NCBI GenBank assembly: GCA_948470475.1
Contig: OX419346.1
Coordinates: forward strand, 5,143,495 to 5,207,494
Direction: 5' to 3'
DNA length: 64,000 nt
Source: Galaxea fascicularis
Taxonomy: Eukaryota; Cnidaria; Anthozoa; Scleractinia; Euphylliidae
In this document: piece by piece, positions 1 through 9,515 of the stretch
Layout of the letters: the number at the start of each line of letters is the position of its first letter
How positions within the stretch are numbered: the first letter of the stretch is position 1
Translations under genes and position numbers: made by a program
The notes under the pieces: model-generated
Seen by the model: only the letters and a program-made list of their open reading frames with translations
Told to the model about the DNA's origin: nothing
Database searches by the model: none

Positions 1-1
1 G

Positions 2-721
2 TATGTCCCAGTGGTGCTGCTATGGTGTGGGCTAATAGTCCGGGGTGTAGCAGGTCTTCGCCAATTTGTTTTTGTCTGGGTCTTGTACATTTACTGCGCT
101 TTGTTCCCAAATGTGGTCGTCATTTTCGGATTCGTCGTGGATGACGTTGACCACTGGGATGTATTCCTCGGTCCAAACGTGTTGAAAATGGTCCTCTGCA
201 TAACACCACTACTTCTGCTGTTGTTGCTGATCACTGCAGACTCCAAAGAGGAAGGCGACGATAAGGCTCGAGAACTATGGTGGCAGATGGTCCTCAACTT
301 GTCTGTCTCGATGGCTATAGATCTTTTGGACACAGTGGAAGTGTTGGACATCGTCCTAGACCAGAAAGAGCACAACTACGGAATCTGCAAAGGATTTGGA
401 AATGCTACCATCGTAGTAGCATGCTTCAGTCTCTTGCTGTCGCCTTGGCAAATGGCCGAGATAAAATTTAAGGATGGGATACCTGTCACAACAAACTATA
501 AAGTAACGCTGATTCGAATCACTGTAGAAATGATGGCCGTCAATTTCGTGTTTCTGGTCCTTCGCCTTGTTCTTTTCTTTAAATATGGGAAAGACGAATC
601 TATCTTCATTGCAAAGAATGGCATCGCAATCATCCTTTCGTTGTTGGAAATCTACTATTGTGTTCTATTACACCGCAAGAAAGAAAAGGAAAAGACTGAA
701 AAGCGGAAGACGAAAACTTAG
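2..721 (+). CDS. TMEM121-like multi-pass membrane protein, 5' partial (copy 1)
   Basis: The frame is open from the first bases of the window to a TAG at 719-721, so the start codon lies upstream; the visible GTG at position 11 is only an internal valine. About 239 residues are visible. Comparison with the complete copy at 16,255-17,133 suggests that roughly the first 50 residues are missing. Shared family blocks in order are: VLYIYCALFPN, FLGPNVLK followed by a leucine-rich membrane span, MAIDLLDTVEVLDIVL, YGICKGF, LLSPWQM, and FFKYGKDESIFIAKNGIA. Several hydrophobic spans are visible and the C-terminus is strongly basic (KKEKEKTEKRKTKT), probably cytosolic. No intron is needed. The layout (FxxWxxYI, a helix with A-DLLD, and SIF-xKN near the C-terminus) resembles the TMEM121/CECR6 family as known from vertebrates; that assignment is inference from memory of the family. 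Function unknown; plasma or internal membrane. Confidence 0.85.
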   Translation, partial: YVPVVLLWCGLIVRGVAGLRQFVFVWVLYIYCALFPNVVVIFGFVVDDVDHWDVFLGPNVLKMVLCITPLLLLLLLITADSKEEGDDKARELWWQMVLNLSVSMAIDLLDTVEVLDIVLDQKEHNYGICKGFGNATIVVACFSLLLSPWQMAEIKFKDGIPVTTNYKVTLIRITVEMMAVNFVFLVLRLVLFFKYGKDESIFIAKNGIAIILSLLEIYYCVLLHRKKEKEKTEKRKTKT

Positions 722-1429
722 TACTCCCGGCGTCTGACTTGACTGACTAAATTGCTCTGACCTAGTAGGTGAATTGGACCGCATGTGAACTCTTGTGATG
801 TAACTCTTTGAATTGCAGGAATTGAAAAGTCGATATAATGTAGTAAGAAGTCATGAAGAGTTTGATAAGTATTAATCCGTTCTCTCATGTAATTTGGGCA
901 AATCTTTCATTGCAAGGTCTAACAAAATTGACCGATTCTTCTATGTAAGATGAAATAGGTAAACATTTCTTCACGATTGATTCCGTTTGCTTTGTGCCAG
1001 CATGGATCTTCTTTTCCACTACCAATCGTCGGTTTATTTTTACTTTCACCTGGCAAAATACTCCAAGATAAGGTAATCACCAATATATGTAACGTGATTA
1101 AAAGGAAAACAGATTTAAATGAAGTTGTTATTGCTGTTGGAGGGGGACATGGGGATTGCGGTGTTGCGGTGATCGCAAACCCAACGGTGTGCGATGCTTG
1201 TGTTTCTCAAGCTACGGTGTTCGGTGAAATGAAAATATTTGCGGTACTGTGGTTGGGCGACCCTAAAAGCAGGAATCTCGGAATCGCGGAAAATCACCCC
1301 AAATCCTAAAACACGGACTATAAATATTAAGTAAATAAATGAAATTTAAATAGAATAAGTATTTGAGTGGTGGCACAGAGACTTCGTGACTAGGTGTCAC
1401 GAATACGGTGGCCCATATCTGCAAACACA
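722..1429. other. Intergenic, 3' flank of copy 1
   Basis: No convincing gene seen. An open stretch at 977-1309 starts only at TTG, has no recognisable domain and overlaps an equally open antisense frame, so it is not called. The first AATAAA downstream of the copy 1 stop codon that I noticed is at 1334-1339, some 600 bases away, so it is only a possible polyadenylation signal. Confidence 0.5.
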
Positions 1430-1717
1430 GCAAACAATTCTTCAAGCACAACAAAATATTCTTGAAACACAACACACAAATTTCGGAACACAACTCAATA
1501 TTATCGAAACACGACACAATGTTATCCTATCCAAAACACATTACAGTTTTCTCGAAACGCAAAAAAAATATTTGCGAAACACAACACAATATTTGTGAAA
1601 CACAACACAATATTTGCGAAACACAACACAGTATTTCTGAAACACAACACCCTGTCAATATTTGCGAAACACAACACAATATTTGTGAAACACAACACAG
1701 TATTTGTGAAACACAAC
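1430..1717. repeat. 21-bp minisatellite (GAAACACAACACAATATTTG-type unit)
   Basis: Roughly 14 tandem units of about 21 bp with core GAAACACAACACA followed by ATATTTG or GTATTTG. The left half (1430-1560) is degenerate and the right half (1561-1717) nearly perfect, with one short interruption (CCTGTC) near 1650. Because 21 is a multiple of three, all units stay in frame: the + strand reads a heptad such as ICETQHN and the - strand reads VLCFTNI. Both strands being open fits a simple repeat better than a gene. The + frame runs on into the left arm of the inverted repeat at 1793. Confidence 0.85.
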
Positions 1718-1792
1718 GAATGAGTTGCAAGTTATCGGATCGCTGTCTTATGCGCATAGGATTCTGGGATCGCCAGGGGGCAAACATTGCCA

Positions 1793-2081
1793 GTCACTAC
1801 AAGAAAATGTACGGCGAAAAGTTGTTTCGACGTCCAAATCAACGATTTTGGATAGAGATCAACGCTTTTTTTGCCACTGTTTTGTCAGAAATGGATTTGG
1901 GCAATGTTGATACGTGGAAAGTGTAAGTTTTTGTTTGAATAACCGTCAAATATATGATAAAATCTACCGATGAACTTCCTTGCTTGCGTAAGGTGAAATA
2001 ATCTCAAAATATTGTAAAATTAGGTATAAATCGGGAGGAAATGACTCAATAAAGCCTTTTCAGTTGTATTTACATGTGTAC
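1793..2081 (+). repeat. Left arm of long inverted repeat
   Basis: This arm matches the reverse complement of 2651-2939 over nearly its whole length with scattered substitutions and small indels, judged by eye. The arm contains a short coding-like stretch (KKMYGEKL... to ...LGNVDTWK) followed by a consensus splice donor (AAAGT|GTAAGT at 1916-1926), and an AATAAA at 2049-2054. It could be a duplicated exon plus intron or 3' end in inverted orientation, or the end of an unclassified fold-back element. No clear target-site duplication was seen outside the arms. Confidence 0.75.
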
Positions 2082-2650
2082 CCAAACACAGCCAAAAAAC
2101 TGTCAAAAGCAAATTAAAAGGAGGAAAATACTGAGCTCCCGCAACATAAACCGCAGTTATAGTGCGGAGCGAAAAGATGACGAAGCCACAGCCGTATCAA
2201 AGCAGATTTTCAATTTCAAGTGTTGCATAGCTCTCTAAGAAGCTACAATACTAAAGAAAGGATAAAGAGACGAATAGTCGCAAAAGAAACACAATCATGA
2301 TCTTGCTACAAAAACAAATAGCCGGGCCCCGTAATACAAACAATGCGAAATAAAATGCACATCAAAATACATAGCATGCGACAGAGTTAGTAGAGGGACT
2401 TGTACTAACTCTGCATGCGACAGTTAAATTATCATGTAATCCTCTAAACCATCGTGTTACCCCGATGAAAACAAACAAGAAGCTAAATCGGTCAATTGAA
2501 CCGAGACAGAAGCGGCAAATATGCGAACAGCAGTCGTGTAGGCCTTCCAGATCGATCGTTGTCACAACCGCAGACAGCACAATGATCGCCACAGGGGATA
2601 TTTCCAATATCATTTGTATCCACGAGCTTAGAAATAAGCTAAAAGTAGCC
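2082..2650. other. Spacer of the inverted repeat, with a hairpin
   Basis: About 570 bases between the arms. At 2383-2412 there is a perfect hairpin: AGAGTTAGTA (2383-2392), a 10-base loop, then TACTAACTCT (2403-2412). It is bracketed by two direct copies of GCATGCGACAG (2374-2384 and 2413-2423). On the - strand an 83-codon open frame (2613-2362) has a hydrophobic start (SPVAIIVLSAVV) and several cysteines, but no recognisable domain; it is not called as a gene. Confidence 0.5.
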
Positions 2651-2939
2651 TGTACACACGCAAATCCAACTGAAAAGGTTTTATTGAGTCCTGATTTCCT
2701 CCCGATTTATACCTAATTTTGCAATATTTCGAGACCAAACCTTACGCAAGCAAGGAACTTTATCGGTAGATTTTATCATATATTTGACGGTTATTCAAAC
2801 AAAAACGGCTTACACTTTCCACGTATCAACATTACCCAAATCCACTTCTGATAAAACAGTGGCGAAAAAGCGTTCATCTCTGTCCAAAATCGTTGATTTG
2901 GACGTCGAAAAAACTTTTCACCATACATTTTCTTGCACT
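2651..2939 (-). repeat. Right arm of long inverted repeat
   Basis: Inverted copy of 1793-2081. Read on the - strand it repeats the same KKMYGEK... stretch, but a one-base length difference in a T-run (near 2868, against seven Ts at about 1865-1871) puts the two copies in different frames downstream. At least one copy is therefore not coding as an exon. The arm ends about 5 bases from the stop of the discoidin-like open frame on the same strand. Confidence 0.75.
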
Positions 2940-3062
2940 ATCAGGTATCGCCCGACAAGCCCAAGTTTGTCGCAGACTTGTCTGAATTCACCGTACACAA
3001 GCCGACAAGTGAAGATTTTTCGTCGGCCGACAAAAACTCGGCTAGTGTGCGGCAGCCTTTAC

Positions 3063-3369
3063 CAAGAAAAAATGGCTCCTCCAAAGGTGTCTTGGAAATC
3101 GGCGCATCATTCAAAACATCATCATACATCGTCGGACCTTTGCTCCCAGTCAGAATCACAAAAAAATGACAAAACAATTTTAAGCAAATAAAAAAAACAG
3201 CAAGTAAAAAAGCTTGACTTACAGTATTGTCAGAAAAACACGTACCAGTCTGGGATCCGTAGAAGGCGATGCGAAGGCATGTCCACTTTCCTTCATGAGC
3301 CCTTTGATGAATGCGAATGAAGTGTGTCCATGCGTTATTCAACATTGTGTTCTTTGCTCCGGTGTGAAG
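3063..3369 (-). pseudogene. Discoidin (F5/8C) gene remnant, two exons
   Basis: Two exon-like blocks on the - strand match exons 3 and 4 of the discoidin gene at 5508-9389. Block one (3369-3246, acceptor ACGCAG, donor GTACGTG) encodes the domain end, including THFIRIHQ and CLRIAFYG. Block two (3137-3063, acceptor CAAAG, donor GTAAAG) reads TMYDDVLNDAPISKTPLEEP, matching FYNNAPFNAPLTKGPLSD of the intact gene. Both blocks keep the phase 1 joints seen in the intact gene. The cysteine that ends the F5/8C domain (LFGC in the intact gene) is replaced by serine (FYGS). I found no matching exons for the domain start, membrane span or tail, so this looks like a truncated duplicate. A gene with diverged or distant exons remains possible. 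Confidence 0.6.
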
Positions 3370-3618
3370 CTGCGTGAAAGTAAGACAATTATAATCCAAA
3401 AAGACCTTTACCACTAATGGAATTTATAAAGCCTCGAGAAACACGCCGGGTCAGCTGTCATCAAAAAGTGATCTCTTTCAAACTAGTTTTTCAATTTTTA
3501 ACCGTTTGAGCTGAGACTGCATGATAATAGAACTTTGTTTTCCCAACAATCGTATATTTTAGGATTTTTGATTTTAACAGTTTTTGGCGCGAAAAGGACG
3601 TCATAAGATTGAATTAGC

Positions 3619-3656
<38 letters not shown>

Positions 3657-3818
3657 GTTGGGTGATAGTAATGTTTAATAGTTCATATTACAAGTAAAGG
3701 GCTTGCAGGGTTTCATTAATGGAAGAAAGTGTGGCTTATACATGGACTTTTACAATACCTAACAACATCTTTTGATAATGACGACACTAATGATAAGCAT
3801 TAATTTTTTATTCCACAG
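3370..3818. other. Intergenic, nothing recognised
   Basis: AT-rich sequence without a supported exon. There is a CRE-like GACGTCAT at about 3598-3605. The discoidin remnant's missing upstream exons were looked for here on the - strand and not found. Confidence 0.4.
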
Positions 3819-4105
3819 GAAAAATTGACTAGCAATGAAGTTAGAGAGTTGGCCATGTCAAGCCTTTCTTCATCATGGAGGGAAGCCTTGAAACTTCTCC
3901 TAATCAATTCCACCTGGCTGCTGACAAACAAATTATTTGTTCATTTACCAGCAGTCTGGTGGAGGCAACACCAAAGCTGCTAGGCTCATATTATGTTTTT
4001 ATGTTTAATTACCCTGCATGCCTAAATAACTTTTATTTATATCTATAAAAATGTGTTTTGCAGATTAATGATGGTAGGAAGCTACCTTCCCCCGTCATAA
4101 CTTAA
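3819..4105 (+). pseudogene. Decayed 3' exon of an unidentified gene
   Basis: A good acceptor (TTTATTCCACAG) precedes an open frame (EKLTSNEVRELAMSS... SSWREALKLLLINS). The frame then shifts near 3905, by a net one-base indel, into LAADKQIICSFTSSLVEATP, followed by GSYYVFMFNYPACLNNFYLY. A TAA at 4046-4048 interrupts the second frame, after which it continues KCVLQINDGRKLPSPVIT to a TAA at 4103-4105. An AATAAA lies directly after, at 4109-4114. The composition and smooth continuation across the two lesions suggest a once-coding terminal exon. I do not recognise the family. The lesions could in principle be real splice features, but no donor or acceptor fits the frame switch. Confidence 0.5.
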
Positions 4106-4108
4106 GTT

Positions 4109-4114
4109 AATAAA
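4109..4114 (+). promoter_or_regulatory. Poly(A) signal AATAAA
   Basis: Canonical hexamer four bases after the final TAA of the decayed exon at 3819-4105. The placement supports that exon having been the 3' end of a transcript. Confidence 0.45.
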
Positions 4115-4821
4115 AAATTGATCGATTGTCAAAGCTAAGTGATTAAAATTACGATTTACGAGGTTAGGATGAGGGTTTGTTCCACTGCTGGGTTTTCACC
4201 ACATAAGGTATTGTACATTTCTAGAATAATGTTCTCAACACAATGGCTGCCTTGTGACAATTTTATTTACTTATAAATGTGTAATATGTTAGAATGCTTG
4301 TAGATGTTTCCCGTTGTCATCAAACATGCTCAAAATTCATTTGATTATGACACCTGTAAAAAGGATTCACAATAAAGACATATGACTAAGAACTTCGATA
4401 TTGTGTAATTATATAAGTTTACAAAAGTTTCTTTACAAAAAGATGACTTGGTAATATCCTTCTGTAATTGACCTATCATTACACTCAATCATATATTTGC
4501 TGGTTTGAGACGTGTCAGACGTTAATTAAACGTTGCCACATTCAGGGAAAAACGGATTTTTTTAAAGACCGGGGAAAAGTCAGGAAATTATGAATCAATT
4601 TAGGGAAATCTAAATATTTCTAACCAAAAGTCAGGGAATTTTACTTCTGGTTAACCACTAGGTTTGTGAAAGAATCAGTTTCCTTGCTGGTAAACGCGTC
4701 ATGATCATTGAACAGGCAGGTTATGTCGATGTTTGGTCTTTTTATAGACATATGAAGCTTTTGTCTTAACAAACAATTTATTTAGCACTACCTTTTTTGA
4801 ACTCTTATGTACTTTACCTTC
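4115..4821. other. Intergenic AT-rich DNA
   Basis: No gene supported. Around 4540-4640 there is a purine-rich stretch with repeated CAGGGAAA and TCAGGAAAT-like words, suggesting an old dispersed repeat. Short - strand open frames here lack any recognisable domain. Confidence 0.4.
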
Positions 4822-5101
4822 TGAGTGGCATTTACTCAAAATAAAGTGTATTGTTAATGGTATTTTCTCGAGTGACTTTACTTCATACAATGAGTACAGT
4901 TTACTCAAAATAAGGTGTCATTGTGGATGCACTGCGATTTAGTGCTTTTACTCTGTATTTTGAGTGAACTTTACTCATGTGTTGAGTTGTTTTACTCACA
5001 CATGAGTGATTTTCACTCATACTTGCGAGTACTTTCCACTCAATACTGAAGCTTCCGTTTACTCAATATTTGGTGTCATTGTGGATGCAACGGTTTACTC
5101 A
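4822..5101. repeat. Palindromic minisatellite, TGAGT-N(6-7)-ACTCA units
   Basis: Five clean inverted pairs TGAGT...ACTCA begin at 4822, 4891, 4961, 4983 and 5003, with start-to-start spacings of 12, 12, 12, 11 and 12. Decayed units start at 4869, 4939 and 5026. Unit starts fall about 20-24 bp apart or at twice that distance, so this is a degenerate tandem repeat of about 22 bp whose unit is itself a palindrome. Extra ACTCA words lie at 5061 and 5097. A second-level repeat (GGTGTCATTGTGGATGCA) occurs at about 4914-4931 and 5072-5089. Could be a simple repeat or the body of a non-autonomous element. Confidence 0.8.
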
Positions 5102-5507
5102 ATTTTTGGGGGGCTCTCAACTAATTTGTTTGCTTCTCTGTTTTTGTAATCCATAGCAACAGCCTTGGTCTTTATAGTCGTTCTTTGTCATGATCAGACA
5201 AAAAATATATATGATCGATAACAATTTACGAATAGCGAGCAAGCAATATAAGAAATTGACTCCTACCAAATAAATCACAAAAGAAAGTACATTTAGTGAG
5301 GCTATTTCCAACGTGCAACGATCTGGTAGAAATTTGCCTTAAACTGTTAACTCACTTAGGGGAAGCCTCATTTTTCTCTGCAAAAGGATAAAGCGAATCT
5401 GTTTTTTAGGCGTAAACTTTGTAACAACAAAAATTTCAGAATAATTCTTAGTTTTCACGGTTCTGTGAGTTGCGCAGTAACAAACTGAAAAAAAAATGCT
5501 TTCGCAG
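5102..5507. other. Upstream of, or intron before, the discoidin gene
   Basis: No exon supported. The first recognised exon at 5508 begins inside a codon, so at least one upstream exon (expected to carry the signal peptide) must exist. I found no ATG followed by a hydrophobic stretch with a fitting donor here or back to 4106. Confidence 0.4.
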
Positions 5508-8500
5508 GATGTACTTTCGGAGAGTTGGGCCTTAAAATCCCAAATGAACGCCGAATTCCGGACAACTTCATGACGTCATCCACTGAGAGAGATTCAAGCC
5601 ACCAGGCTAACCGCGCAAGGGTTGGGATCGAGGTTATCGGTACTTTTGAGGATGGCTGGTGTTCCTCGGCAACAGATTCTGCACCTTACATCCAGGTGTT
5701 CTTTGGTGAGTGCTTGTGAACTTATTTCAATTGTACTTTCTCCAAGATTGTGATAAAAGCATCAAAAATAGACGTAAAGCATAGACAAGCAAAGACTCAT
5801 GATAAATAAAAATGGGTCCCCTTTTAGAACTCGCGTATTTCGCCACGTTAGGACTTTACTTGGCAGTGGCGTTGTGATAATACAACTTTGATACGGCCAT
5901 CTCACCCTATGTTTAATTACCGCAGGCGACAAGTCGTCGGCGCTAATGGGGTCTCCTTCCTTGCAACACTCTGTCGTATAACTCCGGAACAAAACTGGTA
6001 AAGACTTTGGGTCAGGCTTGAAAACTGAAGCTAGCCTTACGTTTCTCTTGTTTCTCCTGGTAGCTTCTAGATCAAGTTCGACATTTCACTTTGTACAAAC
6101 TGAGATTCGTATCTTGTGATCTCTTTATGCATATGAGTCTCAGCAACAACTTATAAACACGGTGACACCCAAATTTACATATTTAATGCATGTGTCGTAC
6201 ATGTTCAACATCTTTTCTTTTCTTTCGTTTCCCTTTTTTTCGTAGAATACTTGGTGAACATCACTGAAATCGAAACTGAAGGCGTCGAAGACGGTACAAC
6301 AGATTTGTGGATTGAAAGTTACTACGTTTCAATCAGCAACAACTCTGCGGAGACTTCTTTCGTTAACTATACTGAGAATGGTAAAACGAGAATAGTAAGT
6401 GAACTTCCCAGCAATCTTTGCTTGTCAAACCTTTTCTGTACGTTTGTGTTGCTTATGTTTTGTTTAACCGCAAGACAATTAACACGACTTTGTGATACAT
6501 CTTGCTTTTGGGTAAAGCCAGAATGTTCTATTCCTGGTTCTATTCATTCAACAAGAAAAATTAAAACAAACAAACAAAACGCATATACACATGAAGTACT
6601 CTCCGCAGTCCCCTACTGAAAATATTAACCTTTGTTGTATTTTGCAGTTCCTAGCCAATACAAATATATCGGCTACGAATAACACTCTCCAAGGAACAAA
6701 CGCCCATTTTGTTCGGATCCATCCTGTCAATCGGTCGGGAACATTCGCCTGCTTGAGATTAGCTTTGTTCGGATGCGACACCGGAGGTAACGTCTTTGTC
6801 GACACTTTTCACCCTAAAATGACGATAATTATGTCACCTTTCCAAATTAAATTAAAAGATGTATAGTGCCATTTACAACCCATCAGTGTTCTTATAGAAT
6901 AAGCACATAATAGTGTTACATAGGTACACTCAGGATCTCGCGTTTTAGTTTAGTCGAAACAAGACTTACGCCATACTATATTTCATTGTCACTCCTTCTT
7001 TTGTTCTGTTATAAGTCCAGTCTAGTATTAGATTAATTTTGTAGCTAGAATATAAACAGATGCCTATGTGTTGCATTTCCCCATCTGATATTTTTTTGGC
7101 GTTACTTACGCGCGAGGTTGATTTGCGCGATGGTCCTCTATGTTATATCTCCTTCACTGAAATGGGAACTCCAGTATACAAGGGATATGTATATTCTGGT
7201 TCAATTTTATCCTTGTTTTTAATTTTATAATGTAAATAATGAATGTAAACCAGGGATTGGTTCAATTGAACTACAACATATACAAAGCCGTGCAGTGGAG
7301 ACTCTGAAGGTAAATTTTGCCAAATTTACATATACTTCCTAGACTTTCATCTGATTAGGCTAAAAGTACAGATTGTGACAAAGTGCCCATGGACACTTTG
7401 CTAATGTACAAGGATAACACTACCAAACCGCCGACTGAATATATATATTTTTTCCTTCCATCTTTATGTTTGTCTCTGGCAGAGGACTTTTATAACAATG
7501 CTCCTTTCAATGCACCACTCACCAAAGGTCCTTTGTCTGATACACTTCTGGCAGGTACGTTCTATCTTGATTAGACAGGCACAGTAGACGAAAGCGCATT
7601 TTTTATTATCATTATCATTATAGTTACAATTATCATTATTATTACAGATTTGTCATGCAATATTGCAAAGGAGGATTAATATTTAATGGTATTGGTTTGA
7701 GCAGAACAAGGCCACTGGTGCCATTTCGTTTTTAGACCCAATTTCTTCTTCCCAGTCATCCCTGTGTGTTGATCTAGCAGTCAGAATATATCGGACGTCC
7801 GTGTCAATTTAGCATGCTTAGAGTTCAGTGGCACGATGGAGGCACGTGCACTTTACTTCCAGTCGTTTCAATTGTTAAAAAATATCCATCAATAATTGTA
7901 CATTTAACGGATCCTTTGAGAATGAGTGGAGTAAATACAATAGTGTCAGCAAAAGCAAAGAGCGACTAGAAATCATGAACAAGTTACGAACTAGTTCTTC
8001 CGGGAACAAGCACACACCAATCCCTCAACTTGAAATAGTGGACTCACATTTTTCAGATATTCATTGGTAATAGATAAGATCCCTTTTAGGTGAATTTTAC
8101 TGACATTTTCTCCTTATTTTCCGTGATAGTGTTACCAGTGGCAGTGTTTGTTTTCCTTCTCCTGGGGTCACTGATGTTTCTTCTGCTGCCTCTTTCGTAA
8201 GTAACCAATCATCTGACATGATTTGGATCAACAGAATTGTGAAAAAACAGATAAACGAAAAGAGAGAAGCTGTTGGTCTCCAGCAAGATACAAAATAAAT
8301 GCACGCTTAACTCACTTTGTTTGGTTATTTATTGTGACGAGAAAACGAGAATCAGCGTTTTCCATCAAAGTACATGTTTTGACCACTTAAGTACAGGTTG
8401 CTTAAATTACTGTTAGTGCATAATGAATAACTGAAGAACCAGTTGGTGAAAATTGTAACGAGAAAGACTTAAGGTACAACAGTGGGTTACCTGTGGTCTG

Positions 8501-9389
8501 GCGACACCTTTGAGAACCTTTGCTTATGCTGAAACTTTCAGATCTCCGTCGCCGCTGGGGCAGCCCTTGAAAAGCAACACTGTTCAACTGAACCAAGATC
8601 CACCGTCAAATGGCTTCATTCCCATGGTTCCCATGTTTGAAGTTCAGTCGGTGACCGTGTCACTGGGTCCAGAGGTTAAGGTCGTTAAGGTCGAGGAAGT
8701 GAATACACCAGCGGATGATGCCTTCTTCTCTAATGATAACAAGGTAATTGTAGCCAATTTAATTAGATCTGTAAGGTACGTCGTTTGGGTGGGAAGCAGA
8801 AGGGGAAAAGGGTGTGGCTGTTGCATGAGCATGAAGGGGACCCAATTGTTGGGATTCTGTTTGGTTTTAGAAAATAAGTCAGCTTTGACTGACGACTGAA
8901 AATTGAAACTATAAAATTATTCGCGTTGTAAGGGTAACAGCGGTGTATTTTGACCTTTTAGCTTACCGAGTGGAAAGTCCATAAGGTAAATAAAACATAT
9001 GTAGGAATGCAAAATAAGACAGATTTCTCATTTGATCATGAGCTTGATTGGTAACTGGTACCTATCTTCTGCATTTTCTATGCACTGCAGCACTCAACAT
9101 GGCTATTTTGGCATCCACCAATGGTATTAAAGATATTAGCTGTGGACCCGCAATCCATGGGTAGCAAACTTTTTTTAATCAATTGGAACTCAAACTAAAG
9201 CCAAGTTTGTCTTACTTGGTGACCGTGATACTATGAACGCGCATTAAGCATACGTTTTGGTTGCTCAACACAATCCTATTAAATGTTTCTAACTGTGTCT
9301 TCATTTATATCAATTTTTTGCAGATTTTCAGCTTTGACCGCGAAGTCAAAGCGTCTCGTGAAAGCAACATATACGAAGCGTTGGAGTAG
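5508..9389 (+). CDS. F5/8C (discoidin) domain type I membrane protein, 5' exon missing
   Basis: Seven exons join in frame: 5508-5705, 6246-6394, 6648-6786, 7483-7554, 8130-8196, 8542-8743, 9324-9389 (TAG). All have GT-AG borders and matching phases, giving 296 full residues. Residues 1-158 form one F5/8 type C domain: a starting Cys, IPDNFMTSS, DGWCSS, PYIQVFFG, then HFVRIHP and CLRLALFGC at the end. Cys1 and Cys158 should form the usual disulfide. Six N-glycosylation sequons (NIT, NNS, NYT, NIS, NNT, NRS) support an extracellular location. A short stalk (163-185) leads to a membrane span (about 186-208) with its own exon, and then an 88-residue cytoplasmic tail ending SNIYEALE, which contains a YxxL motif. 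The role is probably cell-surface adhesion or ligand binding; F5/8C domains commonly bind lipids, glycans or collagen, and the ligand here is unknown. No kinase domain is present, so it is not a full discoidin domain receptor. The signal-peptide exon was not found. Confidence 0.85.
7602..7647. repeat. (ATT/ATC)n microsatellite in an intron
   Basis: Short run of TTATTATCATTATCATTA-type trinucleotides, interrupted around 7622-7630, inside the intron between exons 4 and 5 of the discoidin gene. Confidence 0.7.
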
Positions 9390-9515
9390 AAGCAACACAA
9401 GTTATTGTAGCGCTAGAGTACACCAGAAACTGCTATAAACTGTAATGTTATTTGCATAGTCCTTTTTTGACGCAAAGAATGACAAGACAGCTTGCATGAT
9501 ATGGTGGAGGCAGTG

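Noticed and set aside
977..1309. 110-codon + strand open frame
   Set aside because: TTG start, no domain, overlapped by open antisense frames.
1527..1787. Cysteine-rich - strand frame (CVSQILC repeats)
   Set aside because: It is the antisense reading of the 21-bp minisatellite.
5762..5992. - strand open frame inside the discoidin gene
   Set aside because: It lies in an intron, with no domain or splice support.
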